Of a stretch of 27,353 nucleotides of DNA, positions 1 to 8,541 are shown piece by piece. Numbering within the stretch: the stretch's first letter is position 1; every line of letters begins with the position of its first letter. The translations under genes were made by a program, and so were the position numbers. Source of the DNA: Gemmatimonadales bacterium UBA2989 (lineage in GTDB: Bacteria > Gemmatimonadota > Gemmatimonadetes > Longimicrobiales > Gaopeijiaceae); the NCBI GenBank assembly GCA_002346625.1, contig DEAF01000011.1, positions 1 through 27,353 on the forward strand, in the 5' to 3' direction. The notes under the pieces are model-generated. The model saw nothing but the letters and a program-made list of their open reading frames with translations. It was not told where the DNA came from and searched no databases.

Positions 1-173
1 TTAGATAAAGCATTCTCTTCATAGGTGTCAAAAATTTCCAGGTCATCCTCTGTAGCATGGTAAGATATCCCTGCTTCACAAAGATCTATGACTCGCAAGT
101 GTGGTACACCTTTAAGGATACCTCTGATCTCTGACATTTTATGAATACTACGTGTAGCAACCAACAATTCCAT
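1..173 (-). CDS. rdgB: RdgB/HAM1 dITP/XTP pyrophosphatase, N-terminal part (cut by window edge)
   Basis: The first 57 codons of a gene that runs off the left edge. The product begins MELLVATRSIHKMSEIRGIL and later has DTYEENALS. These match the start of the RdgB/HAM1 family: the substrate-binding T-R-S/N...K..E stretch near residues 7-15 and the TYEENA block near residue 50. The family hydrolyses non-canonical purine triphosphates (dITP, XTP) to the monophosphate, keeping them out of DNA and RNA. I chose ATG at 173 because family members start right before LLVATR; no strong Shine-Dalgarno is seen. It lies 31 bases after the rph stop on the same strand, a pairing common in bacteria. The catalytic and C-terminal residues are outside the window. 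Confidence 0.88.
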   Translation of the reverse strand, partial: MELLVATRSIHKMSEIRGILKGVPHLRVIDLCEAGISYHATEDDLEIFDTYEENALS

Positions 174-204
174 TAATAAGCGTCCGAAGGAGTGATATTC
201 GACA

Positions 205-918
205 TTATTCAAAAACCTTTTCCTGAGCCAAGATCAAACACCTAATTCCCTCAAAAGCAAAATCTAGAAGATCGTCAAGCTCTCCTCTCCTAAAAGGACG
301 CCCCTCTGCGGTGCCTTGTATTTCTATCAATTTTTCCTCTCCTGTAGCTACAACATTCATATCTACTTGAGCAGAAGAATCTTCCAGATAATCTAGATCT
401 AGCATAGAATTTCCGTTGACTATACCTACGCTCACCGCAGCCACCATTTCTAGCATGGGATTACGTTCCAGTATGCCCTCATTAACGAGATCTTCCATAG
501 CCATCCTAAGAGCAACAGAGGCCCCGGTAATAGCTGCAGTTCGAGTTCCTCCGTCAGCCTGGAGAACATCACAATCAATGGTTACCGTACGGAGGCCTAA
601 AACTTTGAGATCTATTACCGATCTAATAGAACGGCCTATGAGACGCTGTATCTCCTGAGTACGGCCACCTACCCGTGTCCTTTCCCTCCGAGATCGTGTG
701 TGGGTCGACCGGGGTAGCATACTATATTCAGCTGTCACCCAACCAGATTGGATCCGCTCTCGCCAAGAAGGTATGCCTTCTTCGACACTGGCTGTGCAAA
801 GTACTCTGGTATGCCCTGTCGATATCAGACAAGATCCCTCGGCATAAGGTGCTTCCCCCAAGACAATGTCCAGGGGCCTCATTTCACCAAATCCACGGCC
901 ATTAATCCTATTCATCAT
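205..918 (-). CDS. rph: Ribonuclease PH
   Basis: 237 residues, the normal length for RNase PH, a phosphorolytic 3'-5' exonuclease that trims tRNA 3' ends. Family blocks are all present: AEGSCLISTGHTRVLCTAS (26-44), GWVTAEYSMLPRST (59-72), GRTQEIQRLIGRSIRS (85-100) and the phosphate-binding stretch DCDVLQADGGTRTAAITGA (115-133). The start at 918 is preceded by GAGGA at a usable distance; two ATG codons are adjacent, so the exact first Met is open. It begins 18 bases after hemC ends and is followed by rdgB, so it probably belongs to the same transcript as the antiporter genes upstream. Confidence 0.97.
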   Translation of the reverse strand: MMNRINGRGFGEMRPLDIVLGEAPYAEGSCLISTGHTRVLCTASVEEGIPSWRERIQSGWVTAEYSMLPRSTHTRSRRERTRVGGRTQEIQRLIGRSIRSVIDLKVLGLRTVTIDCDVLQADGGTRTAAITGASVALRMAMEDLVNEGILERNPMLEMVAAVSVGIVNGNSMLDLDYLEDSSAQVDMNVVATGEEKLIEIQGTAEGRPFRRGELDDLLDFAFEGIRCLILAQEKVFE

Positions 919-936
919 ATTCCTCTATCCCAAAGC

Positions 937-1884
937 TTAGTTAGGATGATCTTTTGAAAAAGAGTCAAAAACTTCCCGTAAAATAACTTCTGCACCTTGT
1001 TGCTTAAGGATATTAGCCAAACGGACACCAACTTCTCTGGGATCGATAGCAGATCCAGTAATATCTCCTCGCACCATCTTTGTCCCGTCGCAACTAACTA
1101 CCAATCCCCGAAGACGGATGATATCCCCATGAGTTACACCCAAGGCTCCAATAGGAACCTGACACCCACCTCCCAGATTCTCTAATAATACCCGCTCTGC
1201 GTTAACAGCCAATTGCGTATATTGATCATTTAAACTTTTCACCAGAGAAAGGGTTTCTGCATCATCAATACGAGTGATAATACCCAAGGCTCCTTGCCCA
1301 GGAGCTGGTAACCAAGAGGTGATATCTAACCACTCCATTGCCCTGTCTTCTATACCAAGACGGATCAAGCCTGCCGCCGCCAAGATCACAGCATCATAAC
1401 TGCCATTGTCCACCTTGCTAATACGCGTATCCACATTACCTCTGATACTTCGACATTCGATATCCTTACGAAAGGCTCGCAATAGAGCAGCCCTCCGGAG
1501 AGAACTTGTCCCAACAACTGATCCTTTTTTAAGGGAAGCCAGGGTAATCCTCTCGCCCCTGGATCCCACAAGAACATCCCTATAGTCTACCCTAGCAGGA
1601 ACCGCAGCCAGACAAAGACCATCAGGGAGTTCGGTTGGGAGATCTTTTAGTGAATGAACCGCCAAATCTATTCTCTTATCCAGAATAGCCTGATCGAGTT
1701 CTTGGGTGAATAACCCCTTGCCTCCAATTGCCGGCAGAGGTTCTAGCAAATTTGCGTCACCCTTAGTTCGTATGACCTCTAACTCGACTACGGTGGATCC
1801 ATCCGACTCAAGCTTGGCCTTAATCGTCCGGCTTTGCACAAGAGCTAAGTGGGAGCCCCTCGTCCCCAAACGAAGAAAAGACAT
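937..1884 (-). CDS. hemC: Hydroxymethylbilane synthase (porphobilinogen deaminase)
   Basis: 315 residues; condenses four porphobilinogen molecules into hydroxymethylbilane on the route to heme and other tetrapyrroles, in the cytoplasm. The N-terminus LRLGTRGSHLALVQ is the family signature. The catalytic Asp lies in AVHSLKDLPT (D81, equivalent to E. coli Asp84). The Cys that carries the dipyrromethane cofactor is C241 in LENLGGGCQVPIGALG. It starts only 8 bases after the stop of the third MrpD-like gene and has no clear Shine-Dalgarno, suggesting translational coupling to the antiporter operon. Other heme genes are not in the window. Confidence 0.97.
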   Translation of the reverse strand: MSFLRLGTRGSHLALVQSRTIKAKLESDGSTVVELEVIRTKGDANLLEPLPAIGGKGLFTQELDQAILDKRIDLAVHSLKDLPTELPDGLCLAAVPARVDYRDVLVGSRGERITLASLKKGSVVGTSSLRRAALLRAFRKDIECRSIRGNVDTRISKVDNGSYDAVILAAAGLIRLGIEDRAMEWLDITSWLPAPGQGALGIITRIDDAETLSLVKSLNDQYTQLAVNAERVLLENLGGGCQVPIGALGVTHGDIIRLRGLVVSCDGTKMVRGDITGSAIDPREVGVRLANILKQQGAEVILREVFDSFSKDHPN

Positions 1885-1892
1885 CGGTTAGA

Positions 1893-3584
1893 TCAGAGGT
1901 AGAACACCAAGTAAGTTCCCAAGAGTACAACAACCCAGAATATCATACCTCCAGTGGTCCAGGTTCGTGCCATAATTCCTTTCGTATCATGGCTCCGTAC
2001 GATTCCAGCTAGGGCACCCTGGAGCACACCTATGACTATCCCGCGAATAGATAGATCTACGCGTGCCATAGCACCACCAATACTCCGGATCAGTCTAGGA
2101 GCCAGCCATCTATAAGACCACTCGGCGTCCAAATTAACTGACTTTAGTTCCGGTGGATAGATGCCCGCCTTCATAAGCCATAAAACTGACAAGGCACCAA
2201 AGAAAAGGAGTTGCATTTGAGTCAAAACATGAGTTGCATCATATGGGTTGTATTCAACTGCAAAAGGTAGAATGGCATAGAGAAATCCGGGAAATGATCC
2301 GATCCCAATACAAAGAATTGCTGCGATAAACATAGCGGCCAACATATTTTTAGGTGGCTCTTTAGCTCTAATTCCTGAGTCGTGGCCGAAAAATGCAAAG
2401 AATGGAATCTTGATACCTGCGTGCTCTAAAACACCAGCAGATGCAAAGAGAAGGAACGGCCAAATCCAGACGTAACCCTCTTCCAGAGCAGCAGCCATAA
2501 TCATGGACTTAGTTACAAAAGCACTGAATAGCGGAAACGCCGAAATTGCCATGGCACCGACTATACAAAACGTTGCTGTAATGGGCATCGTCTTGTAGAG
2601 CCCACCCAGATCTGAGCCATTAATTCGACCTGTCATCTGAAGGACTGATCCCATACTCATGAATAGTAGACCCTTGAAAATAACATCGGCAAAAGCGTGA
2701 GCCACGGCACCGTTTAGAGCAAGCGCAGTTCCTATCCCGACACCGGTAACCATAAAACCGATCTGGTTGATCATGCTGTAACTCAAAACCCGGCGTAGGT
2801 CATTTTCAATAACTGCATAAAAAATTGGAAAACATGTCATAACTACACCCACATAAATCAGAATCTCTTCACCAGCGAAACTCTTCACCAGAGCAAAAAC
2901 TGCTACCTTAGTAGTGAAAGCACTCAAGAATACGGTGCCAGTAGGTGTGCCTTGTGGATATGCATCTGTAAGCCAGTTGTGTAAGAACGGGAATCCCGCC
3001 TTTATACCGAAGGCTATAAGTATAATCCAAGCTGCTATTGACCCATCCAAACCAATATGTCCGAATTCGATTGATCCTGTACTGTGGGCTCGCATGAGAG
3101 CCCCTGAGAGCAATAGCACTCCTGAAAGCACATGTATCACCAAATAACGGAACCCCGAACGCAAAGAACTTTCAGTCCCTCTAGCCCAGATTAAAAATAC
3201 CGAAGTGAATGCGAGAAGCTCCCAGAAAACAAACAGCGATATTAAGTCGCCAGAAAACACGGCACCCAATGCAGCACCAGCATAAAGCATAGCTGACGTA
3301 TGCTGGACACCCGGATGATCACCCTCATCGAGATGTAGAGCGTATAGATTAGCGAGGAAGGCAGCTAAGTGGAAAAGCCACCCGAAAAGCATCCCAAGAG
3401 GAGTCACCACGAATGGAAGCAGAGTATAACCCAAAACCTCGACTTGAATGACAGTTCCTTCTTGGACATTCAAGAGATTCAGGGCTCCTAATACCGGAAC
3501 AGCAAGCAATACAACACGGCGCACATACCCTCTCGTAAATGCAACAACCAAAGATCCTATCAAGAATATCACGAATGGAGGCAT
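1893..3584 (-). CDS. Third MrpD/NuoL-type proton-channel subunit of the Mrp antiporter
   Basis: 563 residues, almost entirely hydrophobic, of the Proton_antipo_M superfamily shared by Mrp antiporters and complex I. Residues expected of a working proton channel are visible: the TM5 glutamate E122 (SLFVFWELLAF), TM7 lysine K195 (FGIKAGFPFLHNWL), TM8 lysine K226 and TM12 lysine K304. It is longer than the two other D-type subunits here and more divergent; the extra length is mainly a C-terminal extension of about 110 residues containing a loop and a final TM helix. It follows the 95-residue membrane protein by one base and precedes hemC. It may take the place of the N-terminal part of MrpA, which is missing; that is inference. 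Confidence 0.88.
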   Translation of the reverse strand: MPPFVIFLIGSLVVAFTRGYVRRVVLLAVPVLGALNLLNVQEGTVIQVEVLGYTLLPFVVTPLGMLFGWLFHLAAFLANLYALHLDEGDHPGVQHTSAMLYAGAALGAVFSGDLISLFVFWELLAFTSVFLIWARGTESSLRSGFRYLVIHVLSGVLLLSGALMRAHSTGSIEFGHIGLDGSIAAWIILIAFGIKAGFPFLHNWLTDAYPQGTPTGTVFLSAFTTKVAVFALVKSFAGEEILIYVGVVMTCFPIFYAVIENDLRRVLSYSMINQIGFMVTGVGIGTALALNGAVAHAFADVIFKGLLFMSMGSVLQMTGRINGSDLGGLYKTMPITATFCIVGAMAISAFPLFSAFVTKSMIMAAALEEGYVWIWPFLLFASAGVLEHAGIKIPFFAFFGHDSGIRAKEPPKNMLAAMFIAAILCIGIGSFPGFLYAILPFAVEYNPYDATHVLTQMQLLFFGALSVLWLMKAGIYPPELKSVNLDAEWSYRWLAPRLIRSIGGAMARVDLSIRGIVIGVLQGALAGIVRSHDTKGIMARTWTTGGMIFWVVVLLGTYLVFYL

Positions 3585-3585
3585 G

Positions 3586-3873
3586 TCAACTTCTCCTTTC
3601 GTAGTAATCTTCAGGACGCATTAGTACACGTCGCATCTGCTTGGCAATGAGAACTAAGATCCAGATACCGACGAACCCGTAGATGGGATAGAAGGCAATA
3701 AGATTTTCCCAGCTATGCACATTGTGTCGATGGATCACAAAGTCAAGCAGTACAAGGATAACGCAACACACGTAGAAAATTTTGAACAATAGACTCACGT
3801 TTTGAGGATTATCCCAGATGTGATTCCTCTCTTCTATCGGGGATTTCTGACCTTGGAGATCGTGCTCACTCAC
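3586..3873 (-). CDS. Small two-helix membrane protein embedded in the Mrp operon
   Basis: 95 residues with a hydrophilic N-terminus, two predicted membrane helices (about residues 28-45 and 58-78) and a basic then acidic tail ending LMRPEDYYERRS. The core WENLIAFYPIYGFVGIWILV and the EDYYERR ending resemble, from memory, small uncharacterised proteins encoded beside multi-MrpD antiporter clusters in other bacteria, so I think it is a real accessory subunit. Its start overlaps the upstream mrpD-like stop by 4 bases and the next gene begins one base after its stop, so its synthesis is locked to the antiporter. No enzymatic motif is seen. Confidence 0.8.
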   Translation of the reverse strand: MSEHDLQGQKSPIEERNHIWDNPQNVSLLFKIFYVCCVILVLLDFVIHRHNVHSWENLIAFYPIYGFVGIWILVLIAKQMRRVLMRPEDYYERRS

Positions 3874-5336
3874 GAGAAAACCACTAATGTCATAAGTTCA
3901 TAGAACGGATCAGGGTTCAGAAACAACCCTAGTGTGACCAAAGCAGTGATCACCATGGCTACCAAAGAAGGCCAAGGGGCTTCGTGGATGCCTTTGCCAC
4001 TATGGACGTCTTCTCTAGGAGAACTAAAAAAAGCTCTCGCAGGTACTTCCAGAAGATAGACCAAGCTCAGTAAAGAACTAACCATAAGAACTATGAGTAA
4101 ACCCATTTGTCCTGCTTCAAGAGTACCTAGTCCAAGGAACCACTTGCTCCAAGCTCCTCCTGCTGGAGGGACGCCAATTATACTCAGCGAACCAACGAAG
4201 AAACATGCGAACGTTACTGGCATACTACGACCCAATCCACGCATACAGCTAATATCTTTCTCATGTGCTGCTACCAATACAGCTCCTGCAGCAAAGAAAA
4301 GTGTAATCTTGCCAAAAGCGTGCATGACGATGTGCATACCACCACCGATAATACCCCATTCGTTAGCCAAAAGAGCACCCAGGACAATGTAAGAAAGTTG
4401 ACTGATCGTTGAATAAGCCAGCCTGGCCTTGAGATTGTCCTTGGTGAAAGCCACCAGTGACCCAAGGATAATGGTAGCCGCCGCCGCCCAGGCCAACCAA
4501 ATGGTGCTAGCCAAGACTCCCAAAAGATCGATACCAAAAATATATATTGCCACCTTCAGGATGGTGAATACTCCCGCTTTAACCACAGCCACAGCGTGAA
4601 GAAGTGCGGAGACTGGTGTTGGAGCTACCATAGCTGCGGGTAGCCATCTATGGAACGGCATGACAGCTGCCTTCCCTACCCCAAACACAAACAAGACCAG
4701 AATAACGCTTAACACTCCATTACTGGCCGTACCCGCTAAGATACCACCGTTCATAAAATCAACTGTGCCAGCTATCTGCCAAGTCCAGATAATTGCTAAA
4801 AGTTGAAAGCATACAGAGGTACCCAAAAGAATTCCTAAATACACTCGGCCAGCCTTCTTGGCCTCTTTTGTACCATGATGTGTTACCAATGGGAAGGTAC
4901 AGAGCGTCAAGGCCTCATAAAAAGTGAAGAGGGTAAAAAGGTTGGCCGACAAAGCCACTCCCATAGCACCAGCAATGGCAATAGCAAAGAAAACGAAGAA
5001 ACGAGTTTGGTTCTCTTCGTGGTGTCCGCGCATGTATCCTATGGCATACAACGTTGTGACAATCCATAGAAAAGATGCAACCAAAGCGAACAACAATCCT
5101 AGTGGTTCTACACGGAGTGCCAGCTCGATTCCTGGAACCACTTCTACAAGCGTTAACTCCGGACGTTGTCCGTTTTTAACCGGCTCGATAAGAGTTAAAA
5201 CCAAGCCAAACAGTCCCCCTGCAGTAATGAGCCCGAATCCTTCTCTCACGTTGGGCCATTTACTTGAGAAACCAACGAATAAAGCTCCTGCAATAGGGAG
5301 AATGACTATAAGTCCAGATGTCATAGCCAGAGTCAT
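3870..5336 (-). CDS. Second MrpD/NuoL-type proton-channel subunit of the Mrp antiporter
   Basis: 488 residues, about 14 predicted TM helices, Proton_antipo_M superfamily. Key charged residues are kept: E141 in TFYEALTL (TM5), K222 in FGVGKAAVMPFHRWLPAA (TM7), K253 in AVVKAGVF (TM8) and K343 in HAFGKITLFF (TM12). The YAIGYMRGHHEENQTRFF stretch (97-114) is typical of the NuoL/MrpA-like branch, so this subunit may supply the MrpA N-terminal function. The start overlaps the stop of the first mrpD by 4 bases (ATGA), and its own stop overlaps the next start by 4. Confidence 0.9.
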   Translation of the reverse strand: MTLAMTSGLIVILPIAGALFVGFSSKWPNVREGFGLITAGGLFGLVLTLIEPVKNGQRPELTLVEVVPGIELALRVEPLGLLFALVASFLWIVTTLYAIGYMRGHHEENQTRFFVFFAIAIAGAMGVALSANLFTLFTFYEALTLCTFPLVTHHGTKEAKKAGRVYLGILLGTSVCFQLLAIIWTWQIAGTVDFMNGGILAGTASNGVLSVILVLFVFGVGKAAVMPFHRWLPAAMVAPTPVSALLHAVAVVKAGVFTILKVAIYIFGIDLLGVLASTIWLAWAAAATIILGSLVAFTKDNLKARLAYSTISQLSYIVLGALLANEWGIIGGGMHIVMHAFGKITLFFAAGAVLVAAHEKDISCMRGLGRSMPVTFACFFVGSLSIIGVPPAGGAWSKWFLGLGTLEAGQMGLLIVLMVSSLLSLVYLLEVPARAFFSSPREDVHSGKGIHEAPWPSLVAMVITALVTLGLFLNPDPFYELMTLVVFS

Positions 5337-6814
5337 AGTCCGATCCCCAAGAGTGTCCGTGCGGCGGCTTCAGCTATCTTAGTTGTGAAAGAAGCATCGA
5401 TGCCAAAATAGAAACTTGTAGCTACTAAAACCCATGTTGGCACAAGTAGTCCTAATGGAGCCTCACACACTGGTTTACAATCGTAGTCCGGGTAATCTTT
5501 GAAGTAGGCAACTTCCACAACACGCCAAATATAGACTACAGCCATTAGAGACGTGATAAGTACTACCACCACGACAGGCCACCAACTCTGTTCCAGGGCT
5601 CCAAGAATAAGATACCATTTGCTGATAAACCCTACTGTGAGTGGTACTCCTATCAAACTGAGTCCCGCACCGACAAAAGCAGCCATGGTCCAGGGCATTC
5701 GTTTTCCTAATCCCCGCATGGCGGAAATATCTACAGATCCTATTCGATACATAACGCACCCTAGTGCCATGAAGAGGGCGCCCTTCATCATAGCGTGATT
5801 GAACAAATGGATAATGCCCGCCGTGAGTCCCGTTACCGAAACCATACTAATCCCAAGAATCATATAGCCAATTTGAGCAAGGCTGGAATAAGCCATCATC
5901 CTCTTAACATTCTGCTGAAATATGGCCACCAGAGACATGCTGAAGATAGCAATCAGGGCCAATGGGAGTAGCACAATGTGGAGCTGCATGATGTCAAATG
6001 AGAATGCTATCCCAAAGATCGTGAAGAAGAAACGCAAAAGCACGTAGACTGCCACCTTAGTAGCTGTGGATGCTATGAAGGCTGTGACAGCAGACGGAGC
6101 ATATGTGTACGCATTAGGTAACCAGAGATGGAGAGGAAAGAGTGCTAATTTCAAACTAATTCCAACAGTGAGAAAACCGAACGCTACTGGAATCGTACGA
6201 TTAGCTCTAACTTCTGGAATACGAGCTGCTAGATCTGCCATGTTCAGAGTACCAGTCATCACATACATCAAACCAATACCGATTACGATGAACGTAGCCC
6301 CCACAGCACCCATGATTAGGTATTGGAACGAAGCCGTAAGTGCCTTACGATCCTGCCCCATCGCAATAAGGGCATAGGCAGACAGTGAAGAAATTTCTAG
6401 GAAAACGAATACATTGAATACATCACCTGTAACAGCAATACCCAAAAGACCTGTAAAACAAAGTATATAGGCTGTGTAGAACAGGGATCCTTTAGATTTA
6501 TCTACTTCGCATTCTACACTCTTGAGAGCGAAAGGAATAACTACCGAACCGATGGCAGTAACAATCACCAATATGAATGCATTCAGTAGATCAACTCGAT
6601 ATTCGATTCCGTAAGGAGCCGCCCAACCACCCAGAGCATAGCTGATGATGCCTTCCGACTGAACTCGGAACAAAAGATTCAGTGCTATGACAAATGCTGT
6701 CCAGGTCGTTGCTAAAGCAATAAGCCAAGCAATGCGAGCATTTCGTACAATCGCACATACTGCTGACGCCAACAGAGGGATGGCAACTTGTAGTACTGGG
6801 AGATGCTGGGTCAC
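5333..6814 (-). CDS. mrpD: Na+/H+ antiporter subunit MrpD
   Basis: 493 residues, the usual length of MrpD. It is the most canonical of the three D-type subunits here and sits directly after mrpC, where mrpD stands in classical operons. Channel residues are E140 (VFVFLEISSLSAYALIA, TM5; the equivalent Glu is essential in Bacillus MrpD), K222 (SLKLALFPLHLWLP, TM7), K253 (TM8) and K344 (HAMMKGALFM, TM12). It works in the inner membrane as part of the hetero-oligomeric Mrp complex exporting Na+ (or another monovalent cation) in exchange for protons. Overlaps mrpC by 4 bases. Confidence 0.95.
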   Translation of the reverse strand: MTQHLPVLQVAIPLLASAVCAIVRNARIAWLIALATTWTAFVIALNLLFRVQSEGIISYALGGWAAPYGIEYRVDLLNAFILVIVTAIGSVVIPFALKSVECEVDKSKGSLFYTAYILCFTGLLGIAVTGDVFNVFVFLEISSLSAYALIAMGQDRKALTASFQYLIMGAVGATFIVIGIGLMYVMTGTLNMADLAARIPEVRANRTIPVAFGFLTVGISLKLALFPLHLWLPNAYTYAPSAVTAFIASTATKVAVYVLLRFFFTIFGIAFSFDIMQLHIVLLPLALIAIFSMSLVAIFQQNVKRMMAYSSLAQIGYMILGISMVSVTGLTAGIIHLFNHAMMKGALFMALGCVMYRIGSVDISAMRGLGKRMPWTMAAFVGAGLSLIGVPLTVGFISKWYLILGALEQSWWPVVVVVLITSLMAVVYIWRVVEVAYFKDYPDYDCKPVCEAPLGLLVPTWVLVATSFYFGIDASFTTKIAEAAARTLLGIGL

Positions 6815-7164
6815 GTGCCGAAATCCTCAATCTGGATCTCGTCCTCTTCAATGGTACCATATGCTTCGTGGATACGTACTATCAAACTCAAACCCACAGC
6901 AGTTGTAGCCACACCGACAACGATTGCAGTAAGAATTAAAACGTGAGGAAGCGGATTAGAATATGCAACATCACCATTCATCAGAATCGGTGCTGTTCCA
7001 CCCTGGACCTTACCCATACTGATATACATAATGAAGACCGCTGTCTGAAAAACACTCAACCCTACCATCTTCTTTATCAGATTGCCTCTAGAGAGCAGGA
7101 TATAGAGCCCTATCATCATGAGAATAATGAAGGCCCAGTAATTTACTAGCCCTAAAAGATTCAC
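6811..7164 (-). CDS. mrpC: Na+/H+ antiporter subunit MrpC (NuoK-like)
   Basis: 117 residues with three TM helices, as expected for MrpC, the homologue of complex I NuoK. The family block NPLPHVLILTAIVVGVA (residues 70-86) is clear. The C-terminus is a short acidic cytoplasmic tail. It overlaps both mrpB (4 bases) and mrpD (4 bases). Confidence 0.95.
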   Translation of the reverse strand: MNLLGLVNYWAFIILMMIGLYILLSRGNLIKKMVGLSVFQTAVFIMYISMGKVQGGTAPILMNGDVAYSNPLPHVLILTAIVVGVATTAVGLSLIVRIHEAYGTIEEDEIQIEDFGT

Positions 7165-7586
7165 GTCCCAAGTCCCCGTCGCCCAGCAAAGGAATAGAAT
7201 ATGGAAATCATAACCCCGAATACGGTAGTCAAAACACCTAACTCGACTAACAATATCCCCCAGTGTTGACCGTGCTCTGGATCGTGGGCAAGCACGCTAT
7301 AATCCAGAAAATCACCGCCGAGCAATAGGGTAACGACTCCGACACCAGCAAAAATCAGTACACCAGCAGAACCGAATAACCATGCAACCGACAATGGCAA
7401 AACTTTCTTGGCCATATCCACACCGAAAATAAGGCCATATAGAATGAAACCCGCTGCAAAAATTACACCAGCCTGAAAACCACCACCTGGCCCATAGTCA
7501 CCATGAAATTGCACATAAAGAGCAAAAACCATTATGAATGGTATGAGTGTTTTCGCACCCACCCGGATAATGATTTTATCTTCCAT
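7161..7586 (-). CDS. mrpB: Na+/H+ antiporter subunit MrpB (MnhB domain)
   Basis: About 141 residues with four TM helices and the MnhB-domain signature QFHGDYGPGGGFQAGVIFAA. It starts either at ATG 7586 or at TTG 7589. I prefer ATG because a GGGGGA purine run lies 6 bases before it; its A is shared with the TGA stop of the preceding gene. This short stand-alone MrpB is typical of Mrp operons. It ends in a 4-base overlap with mrpC. Confidence 0.94.
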   Translation of the reverse strand: MEDKIIIRVGAKTLIPFIMVFALYVQFHGDYGPGGGFQAGVIFAAGFILYGLIFGVDMAKKVLPLSVAWLFGSAGVLIFAGVGVVTLLLGGDFLDYSVLAHDPEHGQHWGILLVELGVLTTVFGVMISIFYSFAGRRGLGT

Positions 7587-8185
7587 CAATTGTCCCCCGG
7601 ATAGGAATCATCCTCGCTTGTACTGTGCATAGAATGATTATCTGAAGAGTTATGATAGGAAGATTTAAGAGAACTATCTTTGTATGAACCCCTCCTTCTG
7701 GGAGACTGGACCAGAAGTAATAGAACACCCACCATAGCCGCAAATATCACTGTAGTTTCGCCCATGGTGTCGTACCCCCTATAACTGGCAAGGACAGATG
7801 TCACTACGTTTGGGATCCCAATATCATGACTCGAATCTTCCAAATAATAATCCGCAACGTGATGATGTACTGGATTATCAGGATCCCCATAAGGAGGTAT
7901 ATCCAGAGTACCATATACCAACATGCCACCTGTCACAAAAACTACAAAAAGAGGCAGAAATGCCGGTTTGGGAGGCTGCTTAGAAGTTTGACCCACCAAA
8001 GCAATACATCCCAGCATTAGAACTGTAGATATACCAGCCCCCACCGCAGCTTCCGTAAACGCTACATCCACAGCGTCCATAACCGTAAATAGTGCTGCCG
8101 AAAGTAAACTGTAGATTCCTGCAAGCATCGCTACGGCAAAAAGATTATTAAGCTTAAGCAGTGCCAAGGCAGTCAAGACAAGCAT
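7586..8185 (-). CDS. MbhD/MbhE-type subunit (equivalent to the C-terminus of MrpA) with a Ser-rich tail
   Basis: 199 residues from ATG 8185. The first half carries the MbhD (DUF4040) signature DAVDVAFTEAAVGAGISTVL (residues 37-56); the second has the MbhE-like motif NVVTSVLASYRGYDTMGETT (126-145). In classical Mrp these two pieces form the C-terminal part of the ~800-residue MrpA; here they stand alone. Residues 161-199 are an unusual hydrophilic tail with 12 serines and several His and Asp. The true start is probably upstream: ATG 8185 has no Shine-Dalgarno and cuts into the first helix, whereas the open frame continues to an ATA codon at 8218 that overlaps the mrpG stop (ATAG) and has GGGAGG 6 bases before it. 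See the separate regulatory entry. Confidence 0.88.
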   Translation of the reverse strand: MLVLTALALLKLNNLFAVAMLAGIYSLLSAALFTVMDAVDVAFTEAAVGAGISTVLMLGCIALVGQTSKQPPKPAFLPLFVVFVTGGMLVYGTLDIPPYGDPDNPVHHHVADYYLEDSSHDIGIPNVVTSVLASYRGYDTMGETTVIFAAMVGVLLLLVQSPRRRGSYKDSSLKSSYHNSSDNHSMHSTSEDDSYPGDN

Positions 8186-8214
8186 GACAAGGAGGAATAC
8201 ATCGACTACAATTT

Positions 8215-8541
8215 CTATGATGAGCCTCCCTTAAAATTTACTTGAACAGGGGTCACTTCGCCGTGGAGGGCAGCCCTTGAAAGGGCGTATGTAGCTATAG
8301 GGCTCGTGAAAAGAAGGAACCCCCAGATAAGAATGAGGCGGACGGTAACTAATGTGATTCCTTCATGGAAAGACATACCGATAAGCATAAGCCCTGCCCC
8401 CATGGTGTCTGTCATTCCAGCCGAATGGAGCCTCGTGTAGATGTCGGGCATACGAATAACCCCAACGGCACCTACAACTATGAAAAATACACCCCCAATA
8501 ATACCGATCCAACTCAAGATGTCAGCAGCAATTGCAATCAT
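8215..8541 (-). CDS. mrpG: Na+/H+ antiporter subunit MrpG
   Basis: 108 residues, three TM helices. The family motif is clear: GVIRMPDIYTRLHSAGMTDT (28-47), the G-x-x-R-x-P-D-x-y-x-R-x-H pattern of MrpG/MnhG/PhaG. It is an inner-membrane structural subunit of the Mrp complex. Overlaps mrpF by 4 bases; its TAG stop may overlap the start of the next gene. Confidence 0.95.
   Translation of the reverse strand: MIAIAADILSWIGIIGGVFFIVVGAVGVIRMPDIYTRLHSAGMTDTMGAGLMLIGMSFHEGITLVTVRLILIWGFLLFTSPIATYALSRAALHGEVTPVQVNFKGGSS
8225..8230 (-). promoter_or_regulatory. Strong Shine-Dalgarno (GGGAGG) pointing to a non-ATG start
   Basis: GGGAGG lies within the last codons of mrpG. No ATG, GTG or TTG follows at the right distance in the frame of the MbhD/MbhE gene; ATA at 8218-8216 is 6 bases away and would give a product beginning M-E-I-V-V-D-V, restoring a full first membrane helix. 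Confidence 0.5.

Noticed and set aside
4924..5382. Plus-strand open frame of 152 codons
   Set aside because: It lies wholly opposite the second mrpD-type gene and the end of the first, is rich in Pro, Ser and Lys without motif, and is a shadow of them.
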